From JAXLWB01 sp046328715 (lineage in GTDB: Bacteria; Chloroflexota; Anaerolineae; Caldilineales; Caldilineaceae): DNA of 64,000 nt. Below are positions 41,786-50,743 of the stretch, piece after piece. The DNA lies in NCBI GenBank assembly GCA_046328715.1, contig JAXLWB010000033.1, positions 1 through 64,000 of the forward strand, written 5' to 3'. The notes below the pieces were generated by a model. It worked only from the letters and a program-made list of their open reading frames with translations, did no database searches and was not told where the DNA came from. Numbering within the stretch: position 1 is the first letter of the stretch; every line of letters begins with the position of its first letter. A program made the translations under genes and the position numbers.

Positions 41786-44700
41786 TCATGGTGTCTGAAC
41801 AATTACTAACACGGGGCGGTTGCCCGTTGCTTCCTTGGTATTGTAGTCCACCATGTTAGTCGAGGAACTAGTGATACCAAAGCTATAAGTGCCATTGCCT
41901 TGAATGGCCGCAGTTACATCAAACTCAATCCATGTATTGAGCTCGGCTGTGCCAACGGTAGAGAGTCCATTCCCACTAATAGCTGGCGCATTCTGCCAAG
42001 TGATTCCGGTTTCGGTCCAGGGTGTGGTGGTATTCAGATAGTTATTGGAGACAGGGTAGATTGTGCCACCGATGTTGCTGCGGTCGATCACGTAGAGGCG
42101 GAGTTTGGCGCTTTGCACCCGCCCCGTGATGCCACTCACCTGGAACTTGAAGTAGCCATTGTAGATTGGCGTTGCCGCACGGACGCTCACACGTGACGAC
42201 GTGCCAAAGTTTGATGTTACACTGTCGTTCTGTACCCGCGTATCCGCCGCAGGTGAAATCGAGAGCGTAGGCAGTGAGGCTACCGTTGCGGTTGGGGTGG
42301 CGGTAGCTGTGGACGTCGCTGTTGGCGGAATCGACGTGGCCGTGGCTGTCGCAGTGTTGGTGGGCGGCACAGGTGTTGCAGTTGCCGTGGCTGTTGCAGT
42401 CGGCGGAAGAGCGGTTGCGGTTGCAGTTGCCGTAGCTGTTGCGGTGGACGTCGCAGTTGGCGGAACGCCAGTTGCTGTAGCGGTGGCAGTGCTGGTGGGC
42501 GGTACAGATGTTGCTGTTGCCGTAGACGTTGCGGTAGCTGTGGCGGTTGGTGGAATCGCGGTTGCTGTCGCAGTACTCGTGGGCGGCACGGGTGTTGACG
42601 TCGCCGTGGCAGTCGCAGTTGCGGTCTCTGTGGCTGTGGCGGTAGCTGTCGGTGGCACAGATGTCGCGGTAGCTGTGGCCGTACCCGTAGGTGGTACGGG
42701 TGTGGCAGTGGCTGTGGGTGTTTCTGTTGGCGGTATTGCAGTGGCAGTCGCCGTTGCGGTTGCGGGTAGGGCGGTCGCAGTGTCCGTTGGTGGGACGGCA
42801 GTTGCTGTATTGGTGTTGGTGGGCGTTGCGCTTGGCGTGGATGTAGCCGTTGGCGGGAGTGAGGTTGCTGTCGCCGTGGCATTGCTGCCCACTTCGATAA
42901 TCAAGGACGGTTTGTTGCTGGTAGCCTCTTTCGAGTTGTAGTCTACTGTGTTGATGGTCGGATCGCTAATACCAAAACTGAAGGTGCCATTGCCTGTAAT
43001 CGCAGATGTGACATCAAAATCAACCCATGTGCCTGTGGCGACCAAGCCCAAGGCGGAAAGCGCTGTGCCCGTGATCGGCGGCGCATTCTGCCAAGTGAGG
43101 CCACTTTCTGTCCATGCACTGGTCGAGTTTACATAATTGTTGGAGACAACAAAGATCGATCCACCCAGAATACTGCCATCATAAACGTAGAGATGAAGTT
43201 TTGCGCTTTGCACAGGTCCGGTTATCCCCGTCACCTGAAATTTGAGATAGCTGTTATAGGTGGGGCCAGGGTAACGGGCACTGATACGGGGCGAGGTGCC
43301 ATAGTTGGTGGTTGGGTTGCCATCCTGCACGCGCGCATCGGCGTAGGGCAACAAGGATAGGGTTGCCACAGGTGTTGGCGTAGGCGCAGCCAAGAGTGTG
43401 CTGAATTCATAGATCTGACCATCATTCTCAGCTGGATCGGAGTTGTTGTCGATGCGGCGGTCGGCAATGTAGATCGCCGTGCGGCTGGCATCTTCGCTGG
43501 AAGGGCCGAAGGTCACCGAAGCAAACTTAACCGCATTGGCGGCGGAGACATCGTAGGTCTGTATCAGAACGCCGGCTGTGGTCAGCTCGAAGATGGTCGA
43601 AACACTCTTGCCAGTCATAAAGAGGTGACCACTGACTGTGTCAAAGTAGATCCCTTCCGGGTCTTCAATGCCCAAGGACAAACTATCGAAATTGGTGACA
43701 ATGTCATCGCCTCCAGCGGCGGCAATGCCATTGAAGATGCCATTCGGCCCGGCGTTGACTCGATAGACCTCGGCGTTTAACCCATCGGCAATAAAGAGAT
43801 CGTGGCTGTTTGGGTCGTAGGTAATGCCTTCGGGATCATAGCTGTTGAAGGCGCTGGTTGGGAATGATGTGGTGCTGTCGTCCGCCGTACCCAGGATATT
43901 ATCGGGCCCTGTGCTGATTTCATATACCTTGTACCAATCATCATCCGACATGAAGTAATGCCCGTTGGCCGGATTATAGGTGATATCGGTTGGCTCGGTG
44001 GTGTAGTTGGTTGTGCTGGTCGTGTCGGCCAGGGTCTTTGGTAGGCTGATGTTAAAGACATTCTTGCCCGTAAAGAGTGCAGCCATCTCATCGACTTCGG
44101 CATCGGTATCGCGTAGCCGGTTCGTGACGGGGTCAAAGAAGAGTCCCGAAGGGTCGGGGCTGGGTGGGGTAAAGGCATAAGTGGCAATCGTCTGCACCAG
44201 GCGCAGTGGCAGGGTGTTGAGGCTGGCCGCCTGGAGGGTAAACGCTGGGGGAGTTAGCGAAACTTCGATCAATTCGCCATAACGGTCATGTTTGAGTGCG
44301 GTCGTGCTCGCTGCGTTTGCCTCTTCGTCACTCGTCGCTTGGCTGATGAGCGGCAGGTAGAGATGATTGCTGAGGTTTTCGGTTTCCACGCCATCGTTAT
44401 AGTCAGCAGTCGTGACAACTTCCCGGCTGTCGCTGATGTAAAGATGCATAATGTTGGGATCGTCGGTGAGGTCGCCGCTGGGTGCGATCACAAGCTGGGT
44501 GGGATTGTTGGGATCGAGTATGCTGAAATCGTAGGCGCTGACCTGTTGGCCATTGGCATCGAACTCAAGAATCTGTTTGCCTTTCACATCCATGGTCATG
44601 AAGTGTTGCGTCTGTGGGTGAATTGCTAAGCCATTGAGCTTGTTGGCCACGTTGGCACCCAAATTGAGGCGCACCTTTTCGACGGCATTGTTAAGCTGCG

Positions 44701-45289
44701 GTGTCAGTTGAATCTGAATGATCTGTGCCGCCTGACCGTCCAAAATCGAAAGCGTGTTGGTCTGCTCGTTGATATCCATGCCCGAAGCACTCTTTAAGCG
44801 GAACCGACCAATGTTCACCGGGGTCAAACTCTTGGGGTCAAGATGGCCAGTCGCATCCATGCTGATCTGAACCAGCTCATTTGCCACTAGATTGAATAAC
44901 AGAAGACGATTGTTCTGGTCATCAAAGGCTGCTGTGAGTTCCCCGCCGACCTTGTAGGCAAGTTCGACGCTTTCCACCAGTTGACTCTGCGGTGTGACGA
45001 CAATAACGCTTGTTCCCGTGGTCGTTGAAAGCCCACGCTTGCCTTGTTTGACCAGAAAAAGGCGATTGTAGCGAGTCGAATAGGTAAGACCAAAGCGACG
45101 AGGCGCTCCCCATTCGTCTGGGTAGAGCGTGCGTACCTCATGCACGGAGACAACATTTTCGGCTGCGAAGGCGGCAGTGCCATAGCGCAGCGCAATCCCC
45201 ACCAGAATGGTCAATAGCAAAGCGAGCAGTACAAATACAAATCGCATATAGACCGTATTGTATCTTCTCCAACTTATAGTCATCGACAT
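41786..45289 (-). CDS. Secreted beta-propeller protein with two DNRLRE domains
   Basis: The 1167-residue protein starts at ATG 45289 behind GAGGT. The first ~620 residues are paralogous to the dockerin protein at 36896 (VVSVHEVRTLYPDEWGAPRR against LREVRVIYPSEWG; TYSTRYNRLFLVKQGK against YSTRLREFFVLKQGK). An internal NHLYLPLISQ closes the first module. Then come a DNRLRE domain (YADARVQDGNPTTNYGTSPR... FDVTSAITGNGTFSFGI), a Thr/Ala/Pro linker of about 200 residues and a second DNRLRE domain ending VLVIVQTP. DNRLRE domains occur in surface and polysaccharide-degrading proteins. No dockerin and no C-terminal YLP motif here. Confidence 0.84.
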   Translation of the reverse strand: MSMTISWRRYNTVYMRFVFVLLALLLTILVGIALRYGTAAFAAENVVSVHEVRTLYPDEWGAPRRFGLTYSTRYNRLFLVKQGKRGLSTTTGTSVIVVTPQSQLVESVELAYKVGGELTAAFDDQNNRLLLFNLVANELVQISMDATGHLDPKSLTPVNIGRFRLKSASGMDINEQTNTLSILDGQAAQIIQIQLTPQLNNAVEKVRLNLGANVANKLNGLAIHPQTQHFMTMDVKGKQILEFDANGQQVSAYDFSILDPNNPTQLVIAPSGDLTDDPNIMHLYISDSREVVTTADYNDGVETENLSNHLYLPLISQATSDEEANAASTTALKHDRYGELIEVSLTPPAFTLQAASLNTLPLRLVQTIATYAFTPPSPDPSGLFFDPVTNRLRDTDAEVDEMAALFTGKNVFNISLPKTLADTTSTTNYTTEPTDITYNPANGHYFMSDDDWYKVYEISTGPDNILGTADDSTTSFPTSAFNSYDPEGITYDPNSHDLFIADGLNAEVYRVNAGPNGIFNGIAAAGGDDIVTNFDSLSLGIEDPEGIYFDTVSGHLFMTGKSVSTIFELTTAGVLIQTYDVSAANAVKFASVTFGPSSEDASRTAIYIADRRIDNNSDPAENDGQIYEFSTLLAAPTPTPVATLSLLPYADARVQDGNPTTNYGTSPRISARYPGPTYNSYLKFQVTGITGPVQSAKLHLYVYDGSILGGSIFVVSNNYVNSTSAWTESGLTWQNAPPITGTALSALGLVATGTWVDFDVTSAITGNGTFSFGISDPTINTVDYNSKEATSNKPSLIIEVGSNATATATSLPPTATSTPSATPTNTNTATAVPPTDTATALPATATATATAIPPTETPTATATPVPPTGTATATATSVPPTATATATETATATATATSTPVPPTSTATATAIPPTATATATSTATATSVPPTSTATATATGVPPTATSTATATATATATALPPTATATATATPVPPTNTATATATSIPPTATSTATATPTATVASLPTLSISPAADTRVQNDSVTSNFGTSSRVSVRAATPIYNGYFKFQVSGITGRVQSAKLRLYVIDRSNIGGTIYPVSNNYLNTTTPWTETGITWQNAPAISGNGLSTVGTAELNTWIEFDVTAAIQGNGTYSFGITSSSTNMVDYNTKEATGNRPVLVIVQTP

Positions 45290-45485
45290 AAATACCTCGT
45301 ATGGTCAAACCTGCCCAGTACTTACCAAATATTGTTTTGGTTGTGCTTTGGTAAATTTGAGGGAAATATAACTTACGTAAATTTTTGAAAAATAAAGAAG
45401 CTTAAATAGAAGCTTCCATCACTTTTCTCTTGTACTGAAAATCGCAAGAAGGCCGCCTGGTATTGCTGAAGCCAACCTCAGGCGC

Positions 45486-45512
45486 GTTCAAACGATCTAC
45501 TCGATCGTTTGA
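45486..45512. terminator. Hairpin before the polysaccharide cluster
   Basis: TTCAAACGAT at 45486 onward and its complement ATCGTTTGAA near 45503-45512 pair around CTACTCG. It lies about 50 bases past the stop of the Wzz-like gene (minus) and probably ends the polysaccharide operon. Confidence 0.55.
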
Positions 45513-45562
45513 ACTGTTTGATCTTTAGATTAGATCGGTACTCACCGACATCAAACTGAAAG

Positions 45563-47176
45563 CTACTGCTTATTGGTCCCAGTTGCCAAACTGGCCTCAG
45601 CGCTGGGAAGCAAGGCCGGTGAGTTGCGCACATTACGATTGGTGATTGGACTGAGCACTACACCAACTACATTTGCCCCGGCCTGGCGAAGATCAGCGAC
45701 TGCTTGTTGCGCAACTTTACGATGGACCTTTGCCGGTTCGATCATCAACAAAACACTGTCGACATGGGACGAGAGCACCAACGCATCGGCAATGCCCACG
45801 GTATGGGTGCTGTCAAAGAGAATGACATCAGCAATCTCGCTCATGCGATTGATCACCTGCGGAATCCGGGTCGAGGTAAGAAACTCCGACGGATAGATGG
45901 TCAAGTTATCGCCGGCGGTGAGCACCTTTAAATTGACCACGCCTGTGCCATGCAGGTACTTGGCAATCGGCGATTCGGGCGCATTGACAAACTCAGTAAA
46001 GCCCTCTTGGCGGGCGACGCCGAAAATTTCATGCTGTAAGGGCGTGCGCAGATTGGCATCGACAATGATCGTTTTCAACCCGGCTTGGGCTAAGACGATC
46101 CCCAAATTGGCCACCACCAGGCTGCTCAGTTGGCTCTGGACAGGGCTAGTGACCATGAGTACCTTGCGCTCTTGATTGGCCCACAAGGTTTGCAAGCGGC
46201 TACGCAACAAACGGTAATCGTCAGCCGCTTCAAAGAGTGGATCGTGGTGCGAGATCAGGCGACCCTGTAAATTCTTGCCTTTTACCTTGCGCAGTTCACC
46301 CAAATTCTTCAGACCCAGATATTTGAAAATATCATCTGGCGTGCGGATCGTATCATCCAGATAGTCGCGCAAGAAGACGAGCAGGGTGGCTAGACCGGCC
46401 AATGCCAGGGCAGCGGCCAAGGTGATCAATCTGACCTGTGGCTTGACCGGCGTAGAACTGGCGCTGGCTGCTTCGACAATTTCCAATCGGTTCCACTGTT
46501 GGTTGCTGTTTGCGTTATTCTGATAGGTGATTAGACGTGAGTAACTGCTATCCCAGTCAGAAATCGAACTTTCGAGCGACTTGATCTGGTCGCGCAGAAC
46601 TTCGGCAGTGTCTGCAGGCGCTCCTTGCAATTGGCTCTGCAAGGAGTCCAGTTGTTTTTGACCCGCTTCGATACTTTGTTGCAGATAGGCAAGTCGCTGT
46701 TTGATAAACTCACTGTTCGTATCGTCGCCTTCCGTCTGGCTGTTGGCGGCAATTAGCGTCATCTGGTGCGCAAGTTCGTCGGCTATGCGGATCGCTTCGT
46801 CAGTGGTGGCTGCTTGTACGGAAATCTCCAAAAGGTTTGTCGTATCCACCAACTTGGCACTGACATTCGACTTAAGATCGCCCCAATCCATATCCAACTG
46901 GAGTGCATCAATCGTTCCTTGCAAGACAGGCTCGCGGCGGGCAAGCTCCATGTAGGTGGGAGCCAACTCCTGACCGAGCAGAATATCGGTACGGTTCAGA
47001 CTCGCATCCGAGATCGAACGACCGATCATCAGCGTCGTCGTCGCCTCGTAAACCGGGTCCTGTGTTTTGCTGACGCTGTAGCCGATTGCTGCACCGGCGA
47101 TTGCTGCCAATAGCAGGATCCACCAGTTGCGCAGAACGGTTGTCAAAATGTAGCGTAGTTCCACAACGTCATTCAT
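45563..47176 (-). CDS. Wzz-type chain-length protein fused to degenerate BY-kinase ATPase
   Basis: The 537-residue protein starts at ATG 47176 behind GAGAGG. It has a first membrane helix (WILLLAAIAGAAIGYSV, 18-34), a Wzz periplasmic domain with coiled-coil (about 40-240), and a second helix (LITLAAALALAGLATLLVFL). The cytoplasmic CpsD/Wzc-like domain follows, but its Walker A (canonically SPxxGEGKST) reads VTSPVQSQLSSLVVANL with neither the Gly nor the Lys. Walker A' is IIVDANLRTP and Walker B DVILFDSTHT. The usual C-terminal Tyr cluster is missing. It likely sets polysaccharide chain length without kinase activity. Confidence 0.86.
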   Translation of the reverse strand: MNDVVELRYILTTVLRNWWILLLAAIAGAAIGYSVSKTQDPVYEATTTLMIGRSISDASLNRTDILLGQELAPTYMELARREPVLQGTIDALQLDMDWGDLKSNVSAKLVDTTNLLEISVQAATTDEAIRIADELAHQMTLIAANSQTEGDDTNSEFIKQRLAYLQQSIEAGQKQLDSLQSQLQGAPADTAEVLRDQIKSLESSISDWDSSYSRLITYQNNANSNQQWNRLEIVEAASASSTPVKPQVRLITLAAALALAGLATLLVFLRDYLDDTIRTPDDIFKYLGLKNLGELRKVKGKNLQGRLISHHDPLFEAADDYRLLRSRLQTLWANQERKVLMVTSPVQSQLSSLVVANLGIVLAQAGLKTIIVDANLRTPLQHEIFGVARQEGFTEFVNAPESPIAKYLHGTGVVNLKVLTAGDNLTIYPSEFLTSTRIPQVINRMSEIADVILFDSTHTVGIADALVLSSHVDSVLLMIEPAKVHRKVAQQAVADLRQAGANVVGVVLSPITNRNVRNSPALLPSAEASLATGTNKQ

Positions 47177-47618
47177 GGATAAAACCTCTCAATAATTTCC
47201 TGACCATCGCCATGTCTTGCATTCGACCGCGCTTGGCTGCTTCCGGAGCGTTTGATATTTCTTCGATGCGAAAACGATGAATGGCTCGAAATAGAAATGA
47301 ATAACCCAGCCAATGGGTATGATTTTCAAACTGGTCGGCGAACAGATGCACCAAATAACTCAAGGTTGCAATGGCGAGCGCTGGGTTGCTACTGGTAAAG
47401 GCGACAGTGCCTGCCAACAGAGCGTACTCGTAACCATGCAACAGCAGAACGAGCTTGTGTTCCCCTGACCGATGGTAGACGAGATAATCGACCACATGAT
47501 CCACGTCGGGCAACACACCCACAGCCAGTGCCAATGCTCCCGTCGTTGCTTCTCCGGTCCACCACCAACCGGCGGCCCCAATCAAGGCCGAAAGCGCAAG
47601 ATGTTTGTGTGGCTGCAT
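47169..47618 (-). CDS. DUF457/YdjM-type membrane protein (predicted metal-dependent hydrolase)
   Basis: I take ATG 47618 (MQPHKHLALSALIGAAG), because upstream residues of the longer frame overlap the formyltransferase gene. The 149-residue protein has an HKH start, three to four helices, GVLPDVDHVVDYLVYH with an Asp-His cluster and LSYLVHLFADQFENH. These match the LexA-regulated YdjM/DUF457 family, small membrane proteins with a putative metal site. The role in polysaccharide synthesis is unknown. Its stop overlaps the Wzz-like start by eight bases. Confidence 0.75.
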   Translation of the reverse strand: MQPHKHLALSALIGAAGWWWTGEATTGALALAVGVLPDVDHVVDYLVYHRSGEHKLVLLLHGYEYALLAGTVAFTSSNPALAIATLSYLVHLFADQFENHTHWLGYSFLFRAIHRFRIEEISNAPEAAKRGRMQDMAMVRKLLRGFIHE

Positions 47619-47622
47619 ATCC

Positions 47623-48402
47623 TTACAACAGCGACCTTCCCATTTGGCGCAGACGCATAGCATCGGCGCGTTTGGGGAAGGAAAAATAGGTGGCGCGGCT
47701 CTGGTCGAGCGGTTTGCGTTGAACCTGTTGTTTCTCAATCAACTCCACGGCATCCAATAAGGCCTGTGCCCCTATCTCCTTAGAGCGCACCATGAGGTCG
47801 TGCAGTGAATCCTGCGGCTTGATTGGCACCGGGCGTTGCAGAATAATATCGCCTGCATCGAGCTTCTCGACCATATAGTGAACGGTGACCGTGGCCTCTG
47901 GCTCGCCATGTACCATCGTCCAGAAGTTGGGCATCATGCCCTGATAGCGTGGCAGCGGTGCAGAATGGAGGTTAATGCAGCCCAGCGGCGGTACGCCCAA
48001 AATTGTCTTCTTGAGAATCTGGCTTGCTGCTAGCGAAATCATCAGATCCGGTCGAATCTCCTGGCGCACCACCTTGATAAACTCGCCTGCATTGATGTTG
48101 GCAGGTTCATAGACCGGTATATTGTGCCGTTTTGCCACATCTTTGGCCGAGTAGGGTCGGGTCAGCGGCTGCAGTTGATTGATGCGATCGGCTACCTTGG
48201 CCCGGCCATAGCGACCTACCAAGCGGGCAAAGTCGAATGCCCCATAAAATTCATAAAGACGTTTTGCTGTGTCCTGCAACGACTCGTTAAAAGCAGGCAA
48301 TATAATCATGCCCACGATGTCCTGGCGCCGTGCGCGACAGAGCGCATCGAGTGCAGGTGGAAGATAGAATGGCTCTTCCTGTGTCACAATGGCAATGCGC
48401 AT
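47623..48402 (-). CDS. Formyltransferase-fold enzyme (sugar-nucleotide type)
   Basis: ATG 48402 lies 7 bases behind GGAGG, giving MRIAIVTQEEPFYLPPAL, 259 residues. The formyl-THF transferase centre is clear: GCINLHSAPLPRYQGMMP (Asn, His) and later EKLDAGDIILQ (Asp), the Asn-His-Asp triad. The domain is shorter than Met-tRNA formyltransferase (about 310) and lacks its RNA-binding tail, as in WbtJ/VioF-type sugar N-formyltransferases. In this cluster it likely formylates an amino sugar. A few residues after the stop starts the DUF457 gene. Confidence 0.82.
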   Translation of the reverse strand: MRIAIVTQEEPFYLPPALDALCRARRQDIVGMIILPAFNESLQDTAKRLYEFYGAFDFARLVGRYGRAKVADRINQLQPLTRPYSAKDVAKRHNIPVYEPANINAGEFIKVVRQEIRPDLMISLAASQILKKTILGVPPLGCINLHSAPLPRYQGMMPNFWTMVHGEPEATVTVHYMVEKLDAGDIILQRPVPIKPQDSLHDLMVRSKEIGAQALLDAVELIEKQQVQRKPLDQSRATYFSFPKRADAMRLRQMGRSLL

Positions 48403-48421
48403 GATTTTACCTCCACACTTA

Positions 48422-48560
48422 AAATTCACCCCACCCTAGCCCTCCCCTGATAGCGGGAGGGGACCTTCACGGTGCGGATTTTGTTTCGTAGACCATTGAG
48501 AAAACGTAATCTTCCCCGTCACTATTCCTCCCCTTGCCAGGGGGAGGTTAGGAGGGGGTT
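48422..48560. repeat. CCCTCCCCTGATAG repeat element, copy 2
   Basis: Starts CCCACCCTAGCCCTCCCCTG, ends GGGGGAGGTTAGGAGGGGG, with TTTCGTAGACC and GTCACTATTCC inside. Aligned in order with 26135-26275. It fills the gap between the formyltransferase and deacetylase genes. Confidence 0.6.
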
Positions 48561-48564
48561 GTAT

Positions 48565-49434
48565 TTATACTATTACTTTTGCATCTTCAAAATAGCATCT
48601 GAAGGCCTGGTTCATTGGTGCAAACTCAAATTCTTGCAGCAGTTTCTCCAGTCGTTGCTCCGTACGCTGGAGATTGACATAGTGACGGAAGCGTGACAGG
48701 AGCGGTGCTTTGTTCATGCGTGGTTGTTCCGGGTCAAACTCCCACGGATGCAGGTAAATGACCGCTGGTTGTCCTTCACGATTGATCGACTTAATTGCCT
48801 TGCGTGTTAGCCAAAGTGGATAGAGGCGAAAATAGCCACCTCCTGCTACAGGCAAGTTACGTTTACCAATGACCACAGTGCTGACCGGGAACTCCCACAT
48901 ACCATTCTTGAGCCGATTGGCAAAGCGGCTTGCATCGCTGATACCGTAGCGATCATGCGCTACCAAGGGAAAGATGCTCGAATCGTAGCGAATGCCCTGC
49001 TCGTGGAGCACATCCAATGCCCAAAGCGACTGTTTCGTGATCGAAAAGGCTGGCGCTCGATAGCCCTCAATCTGTACCGGCGTTGTAACAGATCGGCCAG
49101 CCAACGCCTTTTGAATCACCTCAAGCGAACGTCGCAAATCTTCGCCAAAGCTCTCCGGTGACTGGCGGTAGATCAGCTCGTGCCAATAGCCGTGCGTAGC
49201 AACTTCGTGGCCGCCATCGGCAATGGCGCAGACCAATTCAGGATGACGCTCTGCCACCCAGCCTAAGATAAAAAAGGTGGCACGCACCTGATACTTTGCC
49301 AACAAACGCAAGATTCGCTCGGTGTTGGCAACCACGCGGCTGGGGTAGTTGTCCCACTCCGAGCGGTTGGTTAAGGTTTCAAAGGCATGAACTTGGAAGT
49401 GCTCTTCCACATCGATACTGAGTGCGTTCTGCAC
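48565..49434 (-). CDS. Polysaccharide deacetylase, XrtA/exosortase-associated type
   Basis: The 289-residue protein starts at GTG 49434 behind GGAGAA. The NodB domain has SIDVEEHFQ (catalytic Asp), ATFFILGW, GGHEVATHGYWH (metal His-x-x-x-His), EGYRAPAFS and VIYLHPWEFDPEQPRM. The last third is the DUF3473 tail typical for the deacetylase that lies next to exosortase (XrtA) genes. It removes acetyl groups from an exopolysaccharide at or outside the membrane. No exosortase is visible in the window. Confidence 0.88.
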   Translation of the reverse strand: MQNALSIDVEEHFQVHAFETLTNRSEWDNYPSRVVANTERILRLLAKYQVRATFFILGWVAERHPELVCAIADGGHEVATHGYWHELIYRQSPESFGEDLRRSLEVIQKALAGRSVTTPVQIEGYRAPAFSITKQSLWALDVLHEQGIRYDSSIFPLVAHDRYGISDASRFANRLKNGMWEFPVSTVVIGKRNLPVAGGGYFRLYPLWLTRKAIKSINREGQPAVIYLHPWEFDPEQPRMNKAPLLSRFRHYVNLQRTEQRLEKLLQEFEFAPMNQAFRCYFEDAKVIV

Positions 49435-49450
49435 GTGTCACATTCTCCAA

Positions 49451-50722
49451 TTACTTCTGTTTATTTCGCTTAATGTCGGGAAGATAGATTTTGTATTTTT
49501 GTAGCCTCATTTTACACGGATCAAACTCATTCATTCCGGAGTCTGTGAAGGAGAGCAGCGTTCCTGCTGCCACCTTGAGCCGCCCTGATGGCGAACTGCG
49601 TAAAGCAGCATCCGCGCTATCTTTACATACATAAACTGAAGATGCTTTATCTTCGATGCGGACGAGTGCCTGGCCGGTTGTGTAGAGATTGCCAGCTAGA
49701 AAAATATCGTACGCCTTATTGGCAAAGCGGAATGAATAACCGCCACTGGCATCGATGTAGTTGTCGTAGTAAATTTGGCGATAAGGCGCTTGCCCTGAGC
49801 CGCTCTCTTGATCTTCGTAGCTACGGATACCAGGGAACTTGCTCCCACCCTCGATATAGTTGTGATGGACAAGCACATCGTGTGCATCGGGCAACTTCAT
49901 ACCGGATTCGTTCTTTTCGATAATATTGCCCGCAATCTCGGCCCGAGAGGCGTGTGAATCGATGCCATAGCCCACACATGAGTCACCGCTGCCCGCCAAC
50001 CCAACATGCGCAATATAGTTCGAATAATAAGCCACGTTGGTGAAGCCGTCATCGAGTCCGATTCCGTGACATTGCCAGCTATTTTCAAGCCAACTGTAGC
50101 GAATCGTCACATGTGAAGACGAATGCACATGGGTTTCACCGCCTGTGCTCTTAAGCAGTGCATTGAGCAACTGTACCCGTTCGATCAGAATATTGTTGAC
50201 ATCCCCAGCCAAGTAGATCAAGTTCCGGCAGCCAGTTGCGTTCTGATGATCGTTCAGCCCGTCAATCGTGAGATTGTGAATGATCACATTGGTAACATGG
50301 TCTAACTTGAAGGCTGTGGTTCCACTACAAGTAATTTTCGTGGTCAGAATATCCACACCTTCGATCACAGTGTTGTTTTTGAGATTCGCATAGTCGCTGC
50401 CAAGATCAATTGTGCATTTCTCCGGGATGATAATCCTGCCGCCCCGGTCAACCGCATCAAGCAAGCTTCGTTTGTTGCACTCAATCATGACTTTTTCAGG
50501 AATGTCAAAGCCTGTAAAGCCGTAGTTTGTCTGCAGCAAGCGACAAAACCCTGTGCGAAGCTCTAGAAACTCTTTTTCCTTGCAGGGAGCGAGCAAGGGT
50601 GAAATCGGCATCGTAACTGTGATGCCTTTGGTTGTGGTTTTCTGTACCGCTTGTACGCGCTCTGTAGTAAAGAGCTGCAATATCAAGAGAATACTGAAAG
50701 CAATATTAAAATACTTAAGCAT
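49451..50722 (-). CDS. Secreted right-handed beta-helix protein
   Basis: The 423-residue protein starts at ATG 50722 with an export helix (MLKYFNIAFSILLILQLFTTE...). From ~residue 95 it shows parallel beta-helix rungs (NNTVIEGVDILTTKITCSGT, NVIIHNLTIDGLNDHQ, HSSSHVTIRYSWLENSW, RAEIAGNIIEKNESGMK). Such folds belong to pectate lyase-like enzymes and mannuronan epimerases, but the catalytic residues cannot be fixed by eye. Within the cluster it may cleave or modify the polymer made here. The end is KIYLPDIKRNKQK, similar to the C-terminal motif of three other secreted proteins. Confidence 0.8.
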   Translation of the reverse strand: MLKYFNIAFSILLILQLFTTERVQAVQKTTTKGITVTMPISPLLAPCKEKEFLELRTGFCRLLQTNYGFTGFDIPEKVMIECNKRSLLDAVDRGGRIIIPEKCTIDLGSDYANLKNNTVIEGVDILTTKITCSGTTAFKLDHVTNVIIHNLTIDGLNDHQNATGCRNLIYLAGDVNNILIERVQLLNALLKSTGGETHVHSSSHVTIRYSWLENSWQCHGIGLDDGFTNVAYYSNYIAHVGLAGSGDSCVGYGIDSHASRAEIAGNIIEKNESGMKLPDAHDVLVHHNYIEGGSKFPGIRSYEDQESGSGQAPYRQIYYDNYIDASGGYSFRFANKAYDIFLAGNLYTTGQALVRIEDKASSVYVCKDSADAALRSSPSGRLKVAAGTLLSFTDSGMNEFDPCKMRLQKYKIYLPDIKRNKQK

Positions 50723-50743
50723 TCTTATATTGTCGTTTATAAG

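Noticed and set aside
42201..42941. Plus-strand frame of about 246 codons (VAVAVDVAVGG...)
   Set aside because: Shadow of the Thr/Ala/Pro linker of the DNRLRE protein gene.
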